Shown here: in pieces, positions 1-11,501 of the stretch | Numbering within the stretch: the first letter of the stretch is position 1 | Layout: each line of letters opens with the position of its first letter | Assembly: GCA_008477525.1 (NCBI GenBank) | Contig: SPDT01000003.1 | Coordinates: forward strand, 558,001 to 622,000 | From: Hypomyces perniciosus | Taxonomy: Eukaryota > Ascomycota > Sordariomycetes > Hypocreales > Hypocreaceae | Reading direction: 5' to 3' | DNA length: 64,000 nt | The notes under the pieces: generated by a model | What the model saw: the letters and a program-made list of their open reading frames with translations, nothing else | The model's database searches: none | Told to the model about the DNA's origin: nothing | Translations under genes and position numbers: made by a program

Positions 1-711
1 AACTAAAGAAGAAACTAAAGATTTGCCCAAATCTCCAGGATTTACAGCGAAACCAGGCTTGTATCTAGTTATTAAAGCAAAAAATCAAAGGAGGCTAAAA
101 GGAGCTGTAAGATCAGGAGCTGTAAGATCAGGATCTTATTTACCGGCTAATCAATTTAATGCTCCGCCTCGCTGCGATTTAAAACTCCACTCTACTTACC
201 AATTTTGGTAATAAGGTGTCATCGGCTTGCAGCTGTTAGTACTAGTAGATCTATTTGCTAGACCTTTACGGAGTATAGTAGCGCGCTATAATGCAGAGTA
301 TGCCCGGCAGGGTTTCATTATATGCCAAACACTGTAGGATACAATAGCACAATCTATAGACCACAAATACTTGGATTTAATAGACCCATAATGACTGCTT
401 TTTACAGCTTTGTAGTCACTCTAGCATGGTTCTAGAATGGGTCTCTATTAAGGATTAGGAGTTAGATTAAGGGTGCGTGGCACATGGTCTTGTACTAATA
501 GCAAGAATTGGCGTGGATTTCACTCCTTTATCGGCTATTTCAGATGCTAGTGGGAGAGTGGCATTAGTGGAGTGGGTATTAGGATCTTTATTTAACAAGG
601 TTGTATTGCAAGGAGTTGCAATAATCCTACAATTACCTAACACGACTGGCTAAGTTACCTGTATTTATATTCTACCCTTTCATAGGGCATAGGTGTCATC
701 ACCTAACCTGA
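1..711. other. Unassigned moderately AT-rich DNA at window edge
   Basis: No recognisable gene. On the plus strand a frame is open from position 2 to a stop near 211 (about 69 codons, basic, ending in YQFW) and may be the end of something starting outside the window; I cannot assign it. The rest has stops in all frames and no domain I recognise. Composition is less extreme than the RIP-decayed DNA after 2455. Confidence 0.5.
100..133 (+). repeat. 15 bp tandem repeat, about 2.3 units
   Basis: A 15 bp unit (AGGAGCTGTAAGATC) occurs at 100-114 and 115-129, followed by the first four bases of a third unit. In the open frame it encodes a repeated AVRSG-type segment. The two units are identical. Confidence 0.9.
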
Positions 712-1018
712 TGTGACGATCCGGTTTGATTCCTCAGAACCAAACCGAGGCTCGCAGGGTTTATTTTAAAAGAGAGGTTAACATTATTACTATTATGTAA
801 AACTAATGAGCTTTGGCACATGCAATTTCTTAATAACTGTCTAAGAAATTATACTACTGTCAAACCGTTTATTAGACCAGCAAAAGTGAAGTGTACACCT
901 CAGCAATTGTAGCTGATATTACTTCTCCCGGGATGATTACCTTTATGTGATTGATTGGCGTATCTGGTGTTTTCCCGTGCACTCGTGATCTGATCTTCAA
1001 CCTGGTCGGGTCGTGACA
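712..1018 (-). repeat. Solo LTR of the D family (minus)
   Basis: Read on the minus strand it starts TGTCACGACCCG at 1018 and ends in GGATCGTCACA-type sequence at 712. The terminal 60 bp match the U5 end of the D element's right LTR (10340-10403). The middle diverges, as do other D LTRs. No internal D sequence adjoins it. The flanking pentamers (CCTGA and AGCAC) do not match, so it is either truncated or old. Confidence 0.75.
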
Positions 1019-1229
1019 AGCACAATAGGACATATAATGAGCCGAGAGTTCTTTGTATAAGTCACAATGCCTCTTAGGGCCGAAAGTCAGGAGGGAAGAA
1101 GGTTGATTGTCTATCTATCTAAAAGCTAACCTTCCTTATATAGTAACTGCCGTATATGACAGTTACCTGATTATATAAGGAGGAGAGAAATAAATTCGTG
1201 GGCTGGGCATATCAGGTAGTCTCAACAAA
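1019..1229 (-). repeat. Fragment of a C-like LTR (minus)
   Basis: On the minus strand the sequence from 1229 starts TTTGTTGAG, then reads ACCTGATATGCCCAGCCC, resembling the start of the C-family LTR (58427, 44833). It also shares the downstream order of a GTAACTG-type motif and a polypurine GAAGAAGG block. A stem-loop (GTAACTG/CAGTTAC with flanking TATATAAG arms) lies at about 1131-1186. It appears cut on its 3' side by the D-family LTR ending at 1018. Confidence 0.5.
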
Positions 1230-1365
1230 TTATCCTGATGTGCGACTTTTTTCACTGTAAGTAGTTATATTCTAATCCCCAAAAATATCAACAATTATAA
1301 TATCCGATAAAGGAAAACCAGCCACCACATGAGCCCGCATTTCGTGCGTCAGTACAAGAGGCAAG

Positions 1366-1917
1366 TTAATTACGAATAATACCAACTGACTGCCGACTAC
1401 CCGAACAATGCTGATTGGACCAGAATGAAGCAGTCGGATGCTTGCCACCGGTAGACTCCTGTCTTAACCAGGCGCTTCCAATTGGATATTTTGTGGCGAT
1501 GCAGCCTGTACCACATCCAAAATTGGCAACTCCGCCGACATATGTGTCGCTGACACAACTTGTCCTCAGATACAAGTTGATTTGGTGACTGCCGCCGCGT
1601 GCTTTGATGCTGCTATTGTGACCGAAATCCAAAATAGTCCCATGTTCAAGGTTGATCAAAGGTATGCCTTTGGGTGCATAGTATGGGCTATCAGTCTCAA
1701 AAGACATCTCCAATTCCTTGATTTCCTCAGGAGACATTTGGTATTGAGGGCCGTCGTAGTAGACAGTCCGCGTCATAGAGGAGGATGCAGAGTTAATAGG
1801 TTCAGTAGCATTATCGGCTAAACCGACCTCCCCAAGGGGGGTGGTAGATGGATGGCATAGACCTCCAGTGAAAAAAAGGCCACATAGAGCCAGGCAAATG
1901 CTTTAAGTAAAATTTAT
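1366..1917 (-). pseudogene. Small secreted cysteine-containing protein, RIP-disabled
   Basis: The open part is 136 codons from an ATG at 1776 to a TAA at 1366-1368. It contains four cysteines (residues 74, 88, 92, 124 of that frame) in a Gly/Ser-rich C-terminal half around VGGVANFGCGTGC and FWSNQHC. I do not recognise the family. The same frame stays open upstream and encodes a hydrophobic stretch at about 1902-1860 that looks like a secretion signal, followed by a Ser/Thr/Pro linker. The only breaks are a TAA at 1903-1905 and an ATA at 1915-1917, where a start would be expected. Each is one C-to-T or G-to-A step from CAA and ATG, in CpA context on the affected strand. This suggests a secreted effector-like or defence-like protein silenced by RIP. 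Alternatively, translation could start at 1776 and give a protein without a signal peptide, or an upstream exon may exist. Function unknown. Confidence 0.55.
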
Positions 1918-2130
1918 TTTGGAAAAATAATGTATTTGTCAGAAACTGGGGACGACCAGAAGAGAGTGAGAGAGTCTAGGAGGTGGCCTAGCTATAGAGT
2001 AGCAGGTAGGTCGCAAGCAAGAAGTAGTAAGGTAACTGTATTGATTTCTGCCCTTTTTTCCTATAAGGTCTAAGGCTCTTTATATATATATACCTTCCCG
2101 GGGTTATATAGCTTTATAAAAAGGGGGGGG
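1918..2130. other. Upstream region of the secreted-protein pseudogene
   Basis: About 210 bp of moderately AT-rich DNA between the pseudogene and an LTR. It contains a TATATATATATA stretch near 2080-2092 and ends in an A5G8 run directly in front of the LTR at 2131. No gene seen. Confidence 0.4.
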
Positions 2131-2274
2131 TGTCACGGCACCAAACCTGCGCTCTAATGACTCATTAGCATCACGTGCGTCCTCACGTGATGACTTGGTC
2201 CTCTCATAGCCTTTTGCCTTATTTAAGGCACAATAAAGATATCACCTTGACCTGCTGTTCCGTGTGCTGTAATA
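2131..2274 (+). repeat. B-type LTR, shortened
   Basis: Closely matches the 3' LTR of element B (32428-32589), with TGTCACGGCACC at the start and the same end, but lacks about 18 bp in the middle (144 instead of 162 bp). It lies between two G-runs (2126-2130 and 2276-2280) that may be a GGGGG target duplication offset by one base. No B coding sequence adjoins it, so it is probably a solo LTR. Confidence 0.75.
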
Positions 2275-2286
2275 AGGGGGCTGGCT

Positions 2287-2642
2287 TGTCACGACCCGAA
2301 CATGCGACCTATGCATGCAAACGTTACGTGTGCATACACGTGACCAGGACCGGCGATCAGATCGCGGTCCCCGACTCTTATATAACGGACCGCGCCTCTA
2401 AAGGATCAGTCTACAACTTAAAGATATCAGTCCTTAATATATCTCCTTTATATATATATAACTAGCTTATTATGTATTTAATATAGTTACTTAAACAATT
2501 ATTAATAATTACATTTACTAGAACCGCCTATTCTATAAAATTATAATTATATTACCCTATTTAATATTTATCTTTAACCTTTCTATTAATATAAACCTAT
2601 AAACCTTAGTTTATCCTTTAAAAATTAACTTAGATTATTATA
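2287..2642 (+). repeat. Left LTR of D
   Basis: Starts TGTCACGACCCG and ends GATTATTATA, the RIP form of GATCGTCACA. The first 110 bp are GC-balanced and unmutated; from about 2440 the sequence becomes strongly AT-rich and matches the R-U5 part of the right LTR. The U3 halves of the two LTRs are not alignable by eye. Confidence 0.75.
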
Positions 2643-3456
2643 TATTAATAACTTTTATTTAAAAGGCTATTAAAAATTTAAAATAATATTATAAATATAT
2701 TTATTATAGTATCCTCTTTTAATAATCTTAATACTCTACCATTTACTTTACCTTTTTATTAAAGATAAAACTATAATAAAGATAATAATATAAATAAAAG
2801 CGAAAATAAAAATAAAGGTAATAAAATAAAATAACTTTATATTTATAAAAAAAAGCCTTTTAATATATAAAAGTTAACTATATAAAAAAAAAAAATACTA
2901 TTAATATTTAATTGCTAAAAATACTAAACTTTAATAAATAATTTACTAATAGTAAACAGCTATTATAGATTTATAAAACTAAATATTACCTACACCTACT
3001 TTAAGCCTTATACTAAACTTTAAAGGGAACTGACCTTTAAAGAACTTAAAAGAATTACTTAAAATATAACCTTTTAAATACTTTTTAACTAGCTTTAATA
3101 TAAAGATTAATAAAGTTCTTTTAGCTATTAAATAACTTAAAAAGAATACTTTAAAGTAATTTAAACCTACTTAAATGGATTTTTTAAATAATAAAGCTAA
3201 TATTAATAAATAAATATAAACTATATTTATTAATTATAATTAGTTTAAAGAAAAATTAAAGAATATCTATAATAATATTAATAAAAAATATATTATAAAA
3301 AATAAATTTATAAATTTAATTTAAAAAAGAAAATATTTTAACTATACTATATACTTTAAAAACTATATATTTAAAGTTAAATAAGGAAATTTTACTTTTA
3401 TTAAATACTTTTATAATAAATTTAAATTAAAAATTAAAAAAGAAGCCTATAAATTC

Positions 3457-4036
3457 TGTTAAAAAGGAGGGCTAAAAAGTAAGGATTTTAGTGTATTTGG
3501 GTAACCTTCCTATTCTGGCTAGACCCGGAATTAGGCCCGACGCTAGGACCGAGTTCCGGAGGAACTTCGGTGTAAGTCAGGAAATTTCTGTTATCTTCAA
3601 CGATAACAATTGAGCTAGGACCAGCTACCCCGCCTACCCTAGAGTCAATACAATGGCCACAATGGCTATTGTGAAAAATCTGACCAAAATGGTTTCCTGT
3701 TTGTATGGCCGTGAGTCGATTTGGCCGATTTCCCATACAAATGAATTTTGCGGAAAATAGGAACAGGGCCACGAACCCAATTCTGCCGCCGCATTCCTAT
3801 TGTCTAGTCGGAGGACTATTATAGAAGACAAAGCTATTGTTCATACAATCACTTCTACACCAGCCGCACATCACTAGATATTCTATAGCTTTCTAGCTAT
3901 TAGTTCAGTTACAATTCAATTGTTTATCCATTGTTAACCCAATTAGACTCTCAGTCGTTTCCTCATTGCTGCGTTGGGTGCACCTTCCTAGAAGCTGCAC
4001 TTAAATAAGGTTCAGTATAACCTTGTTATTTTAACA
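3457..4036 (-). repeat. E element copy 1 (580 bp, minus)
   Basis: Begins and ends with TGTTAAAA/TTTTAACA termini and is flanked by a perfect 5 bp target duplication AATTC (3452-3456 and 4037-4041). It is GC-balanced in contrast to the AT-rich D sequence around it. TG...CA ends, 5 bp duplications and absence of coding capacity fit a solo LTR or a small nonautonomous LTR element. Other copies: 15375-15954, 43099-43679, 45862-46981. Confidence 0.9.
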
Positions 4037-4365
4037 AATTCTTTTAAAATAAAGGTATTATTAAATTTATTAAAAAATATATAAATATAAATAATTTACT
4101 TTATAAAATTTATTTAAATATAAAAAAAGATAATAGTAATTTAAATAAATTTATAAATATTAAAGATATATAAATTAAAGTAAAAAGCAATAAAAATATA
4201 TTACTAGCTTTACTAATAAAAGACCTAGTTAAATAGATTTAAACACTATCTAGAAAAGAAAGGTAAAAGTTATTTATTATAAGTATAATAAATTATGATA
4301 TTTTTTAAAAGATTATAAAGCTTTATAAAAGCCGAGAATTAATAAACCTTAATGTTAAACCAAAC

Positions 4366-4432
4366 TGTAAAAGTAAAGACGCCTTTGCTAAAAGCAAGGT
4401 ATATTTTGCAACTTATTGGCTGTATTTCAACA
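4366..4432 (+). repeat. 67 bp repeat shared with 45767-45832
   Basis: TG...CA-bounded segment beginning TGTAAAAGTAAAGACGCC and ending ATTTCAACA. It keeps GC and CA steps inside RIP-decayed D sequence and is almost the same as 45767-45832. No target duplication is evident at either copy. It could be a piece of a small LTR. Confidence 0.6.
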
Positions 4433-5629
4433 CTTAAAAGCCTGCACTAAAACCTAAATAAATGGTTAATATAGTTTTAAAAACTATTAATTATATATTA
4501 TTTAACTAGACTATATACTATAATAATAACTGCCTTGCCTATATATCTTATAAAGATAAAAGTAGATAATATTTAAAATAATTTAAAAATATATTTATAA
4601 TAAATTAAAAAGGATATTAATTAAGACTTAAATCTTTAATTTTTAAAGATATTTTTTAAAAAAAATAAAGTAAATAGGTATTTACTATATTTAAACAGTT
4701 TAATAAAATAAAACCTAAACTTTAATTATATAAAGTTAAATAAAGATAATACTATTTTAAATAAATAAATAATTATTATAATTAACTATTAATATTTTAA
4801 TTAAATTACTGCAGGTAATAAAAGATAAATAAATAGCAGTAACTTTAATAATAACAATAAAAATAACCTTTTATAATATAAACTATTACTATATAATACT
4901 ATAGCTTTAGAATTCGAAAATATATTGCTAATAAACAGTTACTTTAAAGGTAAATAAAATAAACACTATTTAAACTTAATTAAAAAAGTTACTATAAATA
5001 TATAGTAAAATAAATTAAACTTATACTTATATAAACAGCTTTATATATAAAATAAAGTAAATAATAAAACAGCTATTTAAGTAATTTTAATTTCTATAAA
5101 TAAAGAGACTATATTATAAATAACCTTATTTATAAAAAATATTATATTATATCTTAAATTACTTATATTATATATAAATATATAATATACTTTTAAAGAA
5201 AGTAAAATATAATATATTCTTAATTAAAATCCTATTTTAGTTTATAAAATAAATATAAAATTATAATACTGTTAAAGAATAAATTATAACAATATAGTAT
5301 TAAAACCTTAAAATTATTATTATTAAACTAAATACTAAAACCTTAAAAGAATACTATTAACTATAAAGACTTAAAGGATATAAGTTTAAAGGATACTATA
5401 TTTACTACTAAAAGAAATTAATAAAGTAATACATTTACTATAATAAAAGGTTTAAATATAATTTATAATACTATTTAAACTATAATAGTTTAAAGTATAT
5501 TATATATAAGTGAACTAAATTATAAGATTAGTATTTATAATAAATTAATAATACCTTATAGTTATCGCTAGACTATATATATTATTAAAAAGATAAATAT
5601 ATTATCTATCTATAGAAAAGCTTTAAAAG

Positions 5630-5855
5630 TGTCACAGGCTAGGCCATGTCTCCCGGAATCACGACTACGCCGAATCCGGAAATACGACCAATACTAGACC
5701 GCTTACCTAATTAGGAAACCACCTCGGCCACAACCCTATACGCACAACTATATAACGCATACATAGCTAGTATAGAGCTTCCTTCCTTCAGCTATAGATA
5801 GACAATACAGAGGTGCCCTAACTGCGTGCTTTCCAGTTAGGCTACACCCGTTACA
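5630..5855 (-). repeat. F element copy 1 (226 bp, minus)
   Basis: Plus-strand ends TGTCACAGG and CCGTTACA. Perfect 5 bp target duplication AAAAG at 5625-5629 and 5856-5860. GC-balanced, in RIP-decayed D. No coding capacity; looks like a solo LTR or small nonautonomous element. Copies at 8648, 46283 and 57761. Confidence 0.9.
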
Positions 5856-6536
5856 AAAAGTAGTAAATATAAAAGTATATAAAGTATAAACCTGCCTTAA
5901 AAGATAAAAAGATTAATTAAATTATAAAAGAACTATATTAAAACTAGTTTAACTTTATTATTTATAAAGGAATTACTTATAATAAAAAAAGGTAATATTT
6001 ATTTCGAGGAACCTTAATTAACTGCAGAATTTATATAAACGAAATCGGGAAATAATTAATATTATTTATAAAAAAGCTATAAAGTAATAACTAATAAATT
6101 ATATCTCTTAAAATATTAAATAATAAAAGTAAAGATAAAGATTTATTATATTTTAAGTTAAAGATAATAATTAAAGGATATTAACTATATTTATTAATAG
6201 ATAGTAAAGTAATAGGCAATTTTATTATATTAATAATTATAAATTATTTATAGTTACTTTAAAAAAAAACTAAACTATATTAACTTTATTAAATAAAAAA
6301 AGGAGCTTTTAGATATAATTATAAATAAATTAAATAGAAAATTAATTATTTTAAATTTAAAATCGCTAAATATAAAAAAGTAGTTTTTTATAATATAGTA
6401 AATATTAATAAATATAATATTATTTATAGTTATTTTTAATTACAATATAATAACTTTAATATTAATTAAAAGAATAGTTAAGTTTATTAGTACAATAATA
6501 AAACTCCTTTAATAATTAAAACTATTAAAAAGGTTT

Positions 6537-6706
6537 TATTACGGCACGGAAAGGCAGGTCAGGGCAAATATTGTTGTTGTACTGTAGAGAGCGAGAAAGC
6601 CTTGAGGTTCTATAGAAAGCTATAGCTAGGAACGCATTAGTGCCTAGTTATATAATCAGGGCTTACATAACAGGGCGTCAATATCGCATTACAGTCAGTA
6701 CTAATA
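6537..6706 (-). repeat. Solo A-type LTR inside D
   Basis: About 170 bp matching the LTRs of element A (19226-19396, 25815-25986), with several RIP-type changes. It interrupts the D reverse transcriptase just before the APxxF motif. It lacks two bases at its right end and has no clean target duplication. Confidence 0.75.
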
Positions 6707-8647
6707 CCCCTATAATATTCTAAAAGATAATTAATAATATATTAAAAGAATACCTTAATATCTTTGTAATTATTTACTTAAATAATATCTTAATTTTTTT
6801 TAAATACCTTTAAAGAATATAAAGTATATATTTACAAAGTATTATAAATACTATAATATACTAAACTATTTATAAAACTAAAGAAATGCAAATTCTATAT
6901 ATAAAAAGTTATTTTCTTAAAGTATATTCTTACCTTTAAAGAAATCTATATAAATCTATTAAAAGTATAAATAATAAAAGACTAGCTTATATTTATAACA
7001 GTTAAAGAAATTTAAAGCCTTTTAAGATTTATTAATTATTCTTAAGAATTTATTAAGAATTATAAAAGTATTATATAAATCTTTTATAAATTTAATAAAA
7101 AGGATTAAAAGTGTTTATAGGCATTAAATATATAAAAAGCCTTAAATAAACTTAAATAATTTATTTTAAAAAAACTTATATTTATTATATTTAACTTATT
7201 AAAAAAATAAAAGTTAAAATAAATACTTTTAACTTTACTATAAAAGTTTAATTTAATTTCAAAAAATAACAATAATAAACTATACTTTATTACTTTTTAC
7301 TTTAAAATACTATATAGCGCAAAATTAAACTATTTAATATATAATAAAGAATTCTTTACTATTATTCTTATATTTAAAGAATAGTAATATTACCTATTAA
7401 AAGGAATATATAAAATTAAAGTATATATAGACTATAAAAATATTATATATTTCGCAATAGTTTAATAACTTTCTAGAAAATAAATCTATTATATAAAATA
7501 CCTTTTGGAATTTAATTATATTTTAATTCATGAAAAAAGATTTAAAAATAAATACATAAATGCATTTAATAAATAAATGAACTATAATTAAAGAAAAACT
7601 AAATAAATTTTAAAATAAACCTTTAAAAGATATTATTAATTAATAATACTTTAAGCTAGATATAAAATATTTAATAATAATACTATACTTTAATATATTA
7701 AAGAGTATTATATTATTTAAAATAATAATAGATTCCTAGAAAATATAAAGTTTAATAATAAAAGAATTTAATAATAAAATAAAAAGATTTAAATCTTAAA
7801 TAAACTTTAAAAAGATATAGTTATGAAAGTTTGTTAATATTTAATATATAAATATAAAAATATTTATAAAACCTATAATTAAATATAAAGGTATTTTAAG
7901 TTTTAAAGGCTTGAAAAAATAATATAAAATATTATTTTTTACTATGAAATTTATATAATAATTAAACTTTTAAAATATAAATTATATAATAAACTTTAAC
8001 CTTTTTTAATATTAAAATAACTATAAAAGTTAATTTTATTAAACTTTATTATTAAACTATTATTATATATTAAATTATAAATAAAGATTAAATATAATAG
8101 TATTTTAATAATTATAAACCACTTTATTAAATACTTTTACTTCCTTTAATAAAAAAAAGTAATAAATATTAAAATATTAATTTATATATTTTTATGATTT
8201 ATTGCAGTTAACTATATACTTCTAGCTAAAATTATTTCTAATTAAAGATTAACCTTTATATTTCAATTCTAATAAATATTTACAAATTAATTAAATATAA
8301 ATTATAAGCTTAATACTATGTATTACCTATAGATAAATAAATAAATAAAATACATTAATTAAATTATTCAAGTTTATTTAAAAAGTTATATAAATTTTAA
8401 TTAAAATTATTAAATATAAAAGCTATTAATTATATAAATATCCTATAACAGTAATATTTTACAGTTAACTAAACTTAGCTTTATATATATTAACTATAGC
8501 TTTATACTAAATATATATAAAGCGCTAAAAAAGGCTTATATATTAATAAAGTCTAAATTAAAGCTAAAAATATAAAGTAATTATATAAAGAATATAGGTA
8601 TACCTTTACTTTATATAAAAAAGAATAAAGAAATATATTAATAAATA

Positions 8648-8873
8648 TGTAACGGGTGTAGCCTAACTGGAAAGCACGCAGTTAGGGCACCTCTGTATTG
8701 TCTATCTATAGCTGAAGGAAGGAAGCTCTATACTAGCTATGTATGCGTTATATAGTTGTGCGTATAGGGTTGTGGCCGAGGTGGTTTCCTAATTAGGTAA
8801 GCGGTCTAGTATTGGTCGTATTTCCGGATTCGGCGTAGTCGTGATTCCGGGAGACATGGCCTAGCCTGTGACA
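8648..8873 (+). repeat. F element copy 2 (226 bp, plus)
   Basis: TGTAACGGG...CCTGTGACA, flanked by the perfect duplication AAATA (8643-8647 and 8874-8878). Nearly identical to copy 1 but in the opposite orientation, forming a widely spaced inverted pair within D. Confidence 0.92.
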
Positions 8874-10018
8874 AAATATATATTAAAAACATTAATGTTT
8901 AAAAAAAAGATATAGTTTATTTATACTATTATTTACCTATAAAACAGACTGCAAATATTAAAATAATTTAATTAAATAATAAATTAAATTTTAAAAAATT
9001 CAAACTTTATTCAATTAAAAAAGTTATTTTAAAAGTTACCTATAAACTTATACTAGTAAATAATATCTAGATTTACTTAATATTTTATATTTTATTATTT
9101 AAAAAGGCATTATGAAATAAATTAAAAAATAAATAAATTATAAATTTAATTAAAATCCTACTAGTTAAAAAAGAATATAAAGTTAAAGAAATTAAAGCTA
9201 TAAAAATAAAAACTAAAAAATGCTAGTATTTAATTAAATGGACAAACTATAAAGAAGAATATAACTCTTAGGAATTTAAAGAATACCTAATATACTCCTA
9301 AACAAAACTTTAACGCTTTCACTAAACCTTTAGCCTATTAATAATAAATTAAGTAACTTCAAGGCAGTTTAATTAATTGTATTAATAGCCTTAAAAGAAT
9401 ATATATTAATAGCAGCTTTTACTTTATAATATTCCGCCTCATTTAATTTATTTAGGGATTTAAAACTATAATAAACTATTTTATAACCATAAAATACTAT
9501 AAATTAACGCTATTACCTTAAATGCATTAACTTTATAAAGGCCTTATTTACCTTTTATTAAGCGTAAATTAAATAAGCCTTAATCTTTTCTTTTTCTCAC
9601 TTTATTTTTTACTTCTTTAAAATTATATATTACACTATACTATAAATTAAAAAAAATTAATAAAACTTAATAACAAATAAACCTATAGAAAGTATAATAC
9701 TAGAACTATTATATAAACGACTTTACTGCATATATTTACTATAATATCAATTATCTGCAACTATTTTATAAAAAGGATTACAACTATAATAAAATAAATA
9801 AGGCATAATAAAATTACTAGTAGCCTTAATTAATAAAAGAAAAGCTAGGTACTATTTAGTTATATAAAAATAGGATTTCGCTATATAACCTAATATTTTA
9901 TTAATAAAAAATATAAAATATAAAATAAAGGCACTATACTTATAAACTATAAAAGATAGCGGTATTTATAAAGGAATTAATAGGTTTTAGGGATAAAATT
10001 AATAGGAGGGGGATATTA

Positions 10019-10403
10019 TATTATAGCCTAATTATTATAAGAACGTAATATAGTATATACCTAAAGGAACCTCAGATAGATAAACTAATCAGTATTAGAT
10101 TACTTAAGTTACTATAAACTATAAAGTAATCTAGTAAATTAACGGAAAGATTTACTATAGATTATTAGGAAAATAAGTGTAATTTAAAGTCATCTACAAT
10201 TATTCTTTTTATATATATATAACTGGCTTATCACTTATTTAGTATAATTACTTAAATAATCGTTAATAATTGCATTTACTAGAACCACCTGTTCTATAGA
10301 ATTATGACTACATTACCCTGTTTAGTATTTATCCCTGACCTCTCTGTCAATATAAACCCACGAACCTCGGTTTATCCCTTGAGAATCAGCCCGGATCGTC
10401 ACA
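10019..10403 (+). repeat. Right LTR of D
   Basis: Starts at the RIP-altered TATTATAGCC and ends GGATCGTCACA at 10403. AT-rich up to about 10290, then abruptly GC-balanced through the U5 end, so the mutation boundary lies inside the LTR. Confidence 0.75.
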
Positions 10404-10900
10404 CTATACCTCCTATAAGGCAGTAACTATGCCTTTAAGAGGCAGGCTGTCGGGACCTCTTATAAGGCGATATAGTTTTCGAGGCCTTTTATATAGGAAG
10501 CAGTGTATTATTGTCGGCTATACCTCTTGCAAGGCGGTAGCTGTGCCTTTTATAAGGCAGAGTGTTGTTTATTGTCTTTTATAAACAATATACTAGCAGT
10601 AGAGCTGTATAGATATTATCGCCAGCTCTTAAGGGAGGTGAAGCTCTCTAAATTCCTCCCTCTTTATATGCTGTTAAGGCCCGGTAACCCTAAGCGGAAA
10701 GACAGGCCAGTAGACCTGCAAAAATTACCCCGCACGTTAATAAGCTATAACAGCTGCTAGCGTAGGGGAATTTTTATAGGGGAGAGTTGAAACGGCGGCT
10801 TTAACCTGCTGGCTTTTAATATCCTATTGCCTAGATATGGATTTATATAACTAGATTACTTAATGGACGCATATAATAAAACAAACAAACAAACAAACAA
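10404..10900. other. Gene-free stretch with short repeats
   Basis: Contains an imperfect direct repeat (TATACCTC..AAGGC.GTA.CT.TGCCTTT) at about 10404-10453 and 10517-10567. An inverted repeat (AAAAATTACCCC against GGGGAATTTTT) lies at 10720-10775, and a perfect AAAC microsatellite at 10878-10900. The 85-codon frame at 10503-10760 starts without ATG and resembles nothing known to me. Confidence 0.5.
10878..10900 (+). repeat. (AAAC)n microsatellite
   Basis: About five perfect AAAC units ending before TCGACC. Confidence 0.95.
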
Positions 10901-11501
10901 TCGACCCTAGGTAAGGATATCCGTCTTGCGTTTTTGCTTATTAGCTTTCAAGGAACACGAGTCATGTAACCTACCTACCTCATAATTATTATTAGATAGA
11001 AAGCTTCGATCCGGAGATAATGGAGGAAAACTATGTAGCCATCGTTATCCATAAGGGCAATTACCTTTAGGTGCGTCAAAGACTGGTAGACTTACTCATT
11101 GCCTGAATTTCTTAAACCAATCATGAGGATATACTATATCTCCATGGTAGCAACTTGCGATACCACATCTGCCTCTCTATTATGAGATTTCCGGAAATTG
11201 GAGAATAATATCCGCTAAGTCCGCCTCTACGCCCTACCGCTGCGGACATCTTGTCATGTCACTGCGGACATTGACGTCGCATCTGCACCGCAAGTTCCGC
11301 AACAAACTATCCAGGATTTCTTTCTTGAGCTGAAATTCCAGTTAACCAGGAAATCGAAGAGACTCTCCTTATAATGGTGGTCGGCAACCCCTATAACCAC
11401 GGGGTTTTGGTATTTAGTCTGAGAATTCCCTTCATGTGGAGAAGTTTGAGATGCTTCAATAACCAATAACCAGTTTGTGACTGTCTGTCAATTCCGACAC
11501 A
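10901..11501. promoter_or_regulatory. Upstream region of the dehydrogenase gene
   Basis: GC-balanced, unmutated DNA between repeats and the gene start. No clear TATA box near the ATG. The ATG at 11502 has A at -3 and G at +4, a favourable context. A minus-strand frame at 11254-11466 (70 codons) has no recognisable features and is probably chance. Regulatory function is inferred from position only. Confidence 0.4.

Larger units (their letters stand above)
2643..9340 (+). pseudogene. D gag-pol remnants
   Basis: A decayed polyprotein. A CCHC-like zinc knuckle with Cys codons turned to Tyr is discernible near 4262-4330. After the A-type LTR insertion, 6707-7030 reads as the reverse-transcriptase active-site region (APxxF, then a YLNNILIF stretch corresponding to YLDDIL with Asp codons mutated to Asn). 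An integrase-like section follows around 8040-8500. A chromodomain is readable at about 9215-9330 (YLIKWTNY, then EEYNS.EF). Stops are almost all TAA/TAG in place of Gln or Trp codons. The final 680 bp before the right LTR look noncoding. The polyprotein cannot be expressed as it stands. Confidence 0.75.
2287..10403 (+). mobile_element. Chromovirus-type Ty3/gypsy element D (RIP-decayed)
   Basis: About 8.1 kb bounded by related LTRs at 2287-2642 and 10019-10403, with a purine-rich tract (GGAGGGGGA) just before the right LTR. Inside, decayed frames read in order gag with a CCHC-like box, reverse transcriptase, integrase and a C-terminal chromodomain, all plus strand. The interior is extremely AT-rich, with CA/TG nearly absent. 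The LTRs share R-U5 but differ in U3, and no flanking target duplication is visible (TGGCT and CTATA). The element hosts later insertions: E (3457-4036), F (5630-5855 and 8648-8873) and an A-type LTR (6537-6706). Confidence 0.85.

Noticed and set aside
1582..2465. Plus-strand frames at 1582-1821 and 2175-2465
   Set aside because: The first is antisense to the secreted-protein pseudogene. The second spans two different LTRs and their junction.
5630..8873. The inverted F pair as the terminal inverted repeats of a 3.2 kb DNA transposon
   Set aside because: Each copy has its own perfect 5 bp duplication and the DNA between them is continuous D gag-pol, so they are independent insertions.
10503..10760. 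85-codon plus-strand frame
   Set aside because: No ATG start, composed partly of short direct repeats, no recognisable family.
11254..11466. 70-codon minus-strand frame upstream of the dehydrogenase
   Set aside because: No domain, no conserved start context and no supporting neighbour; likely chance.
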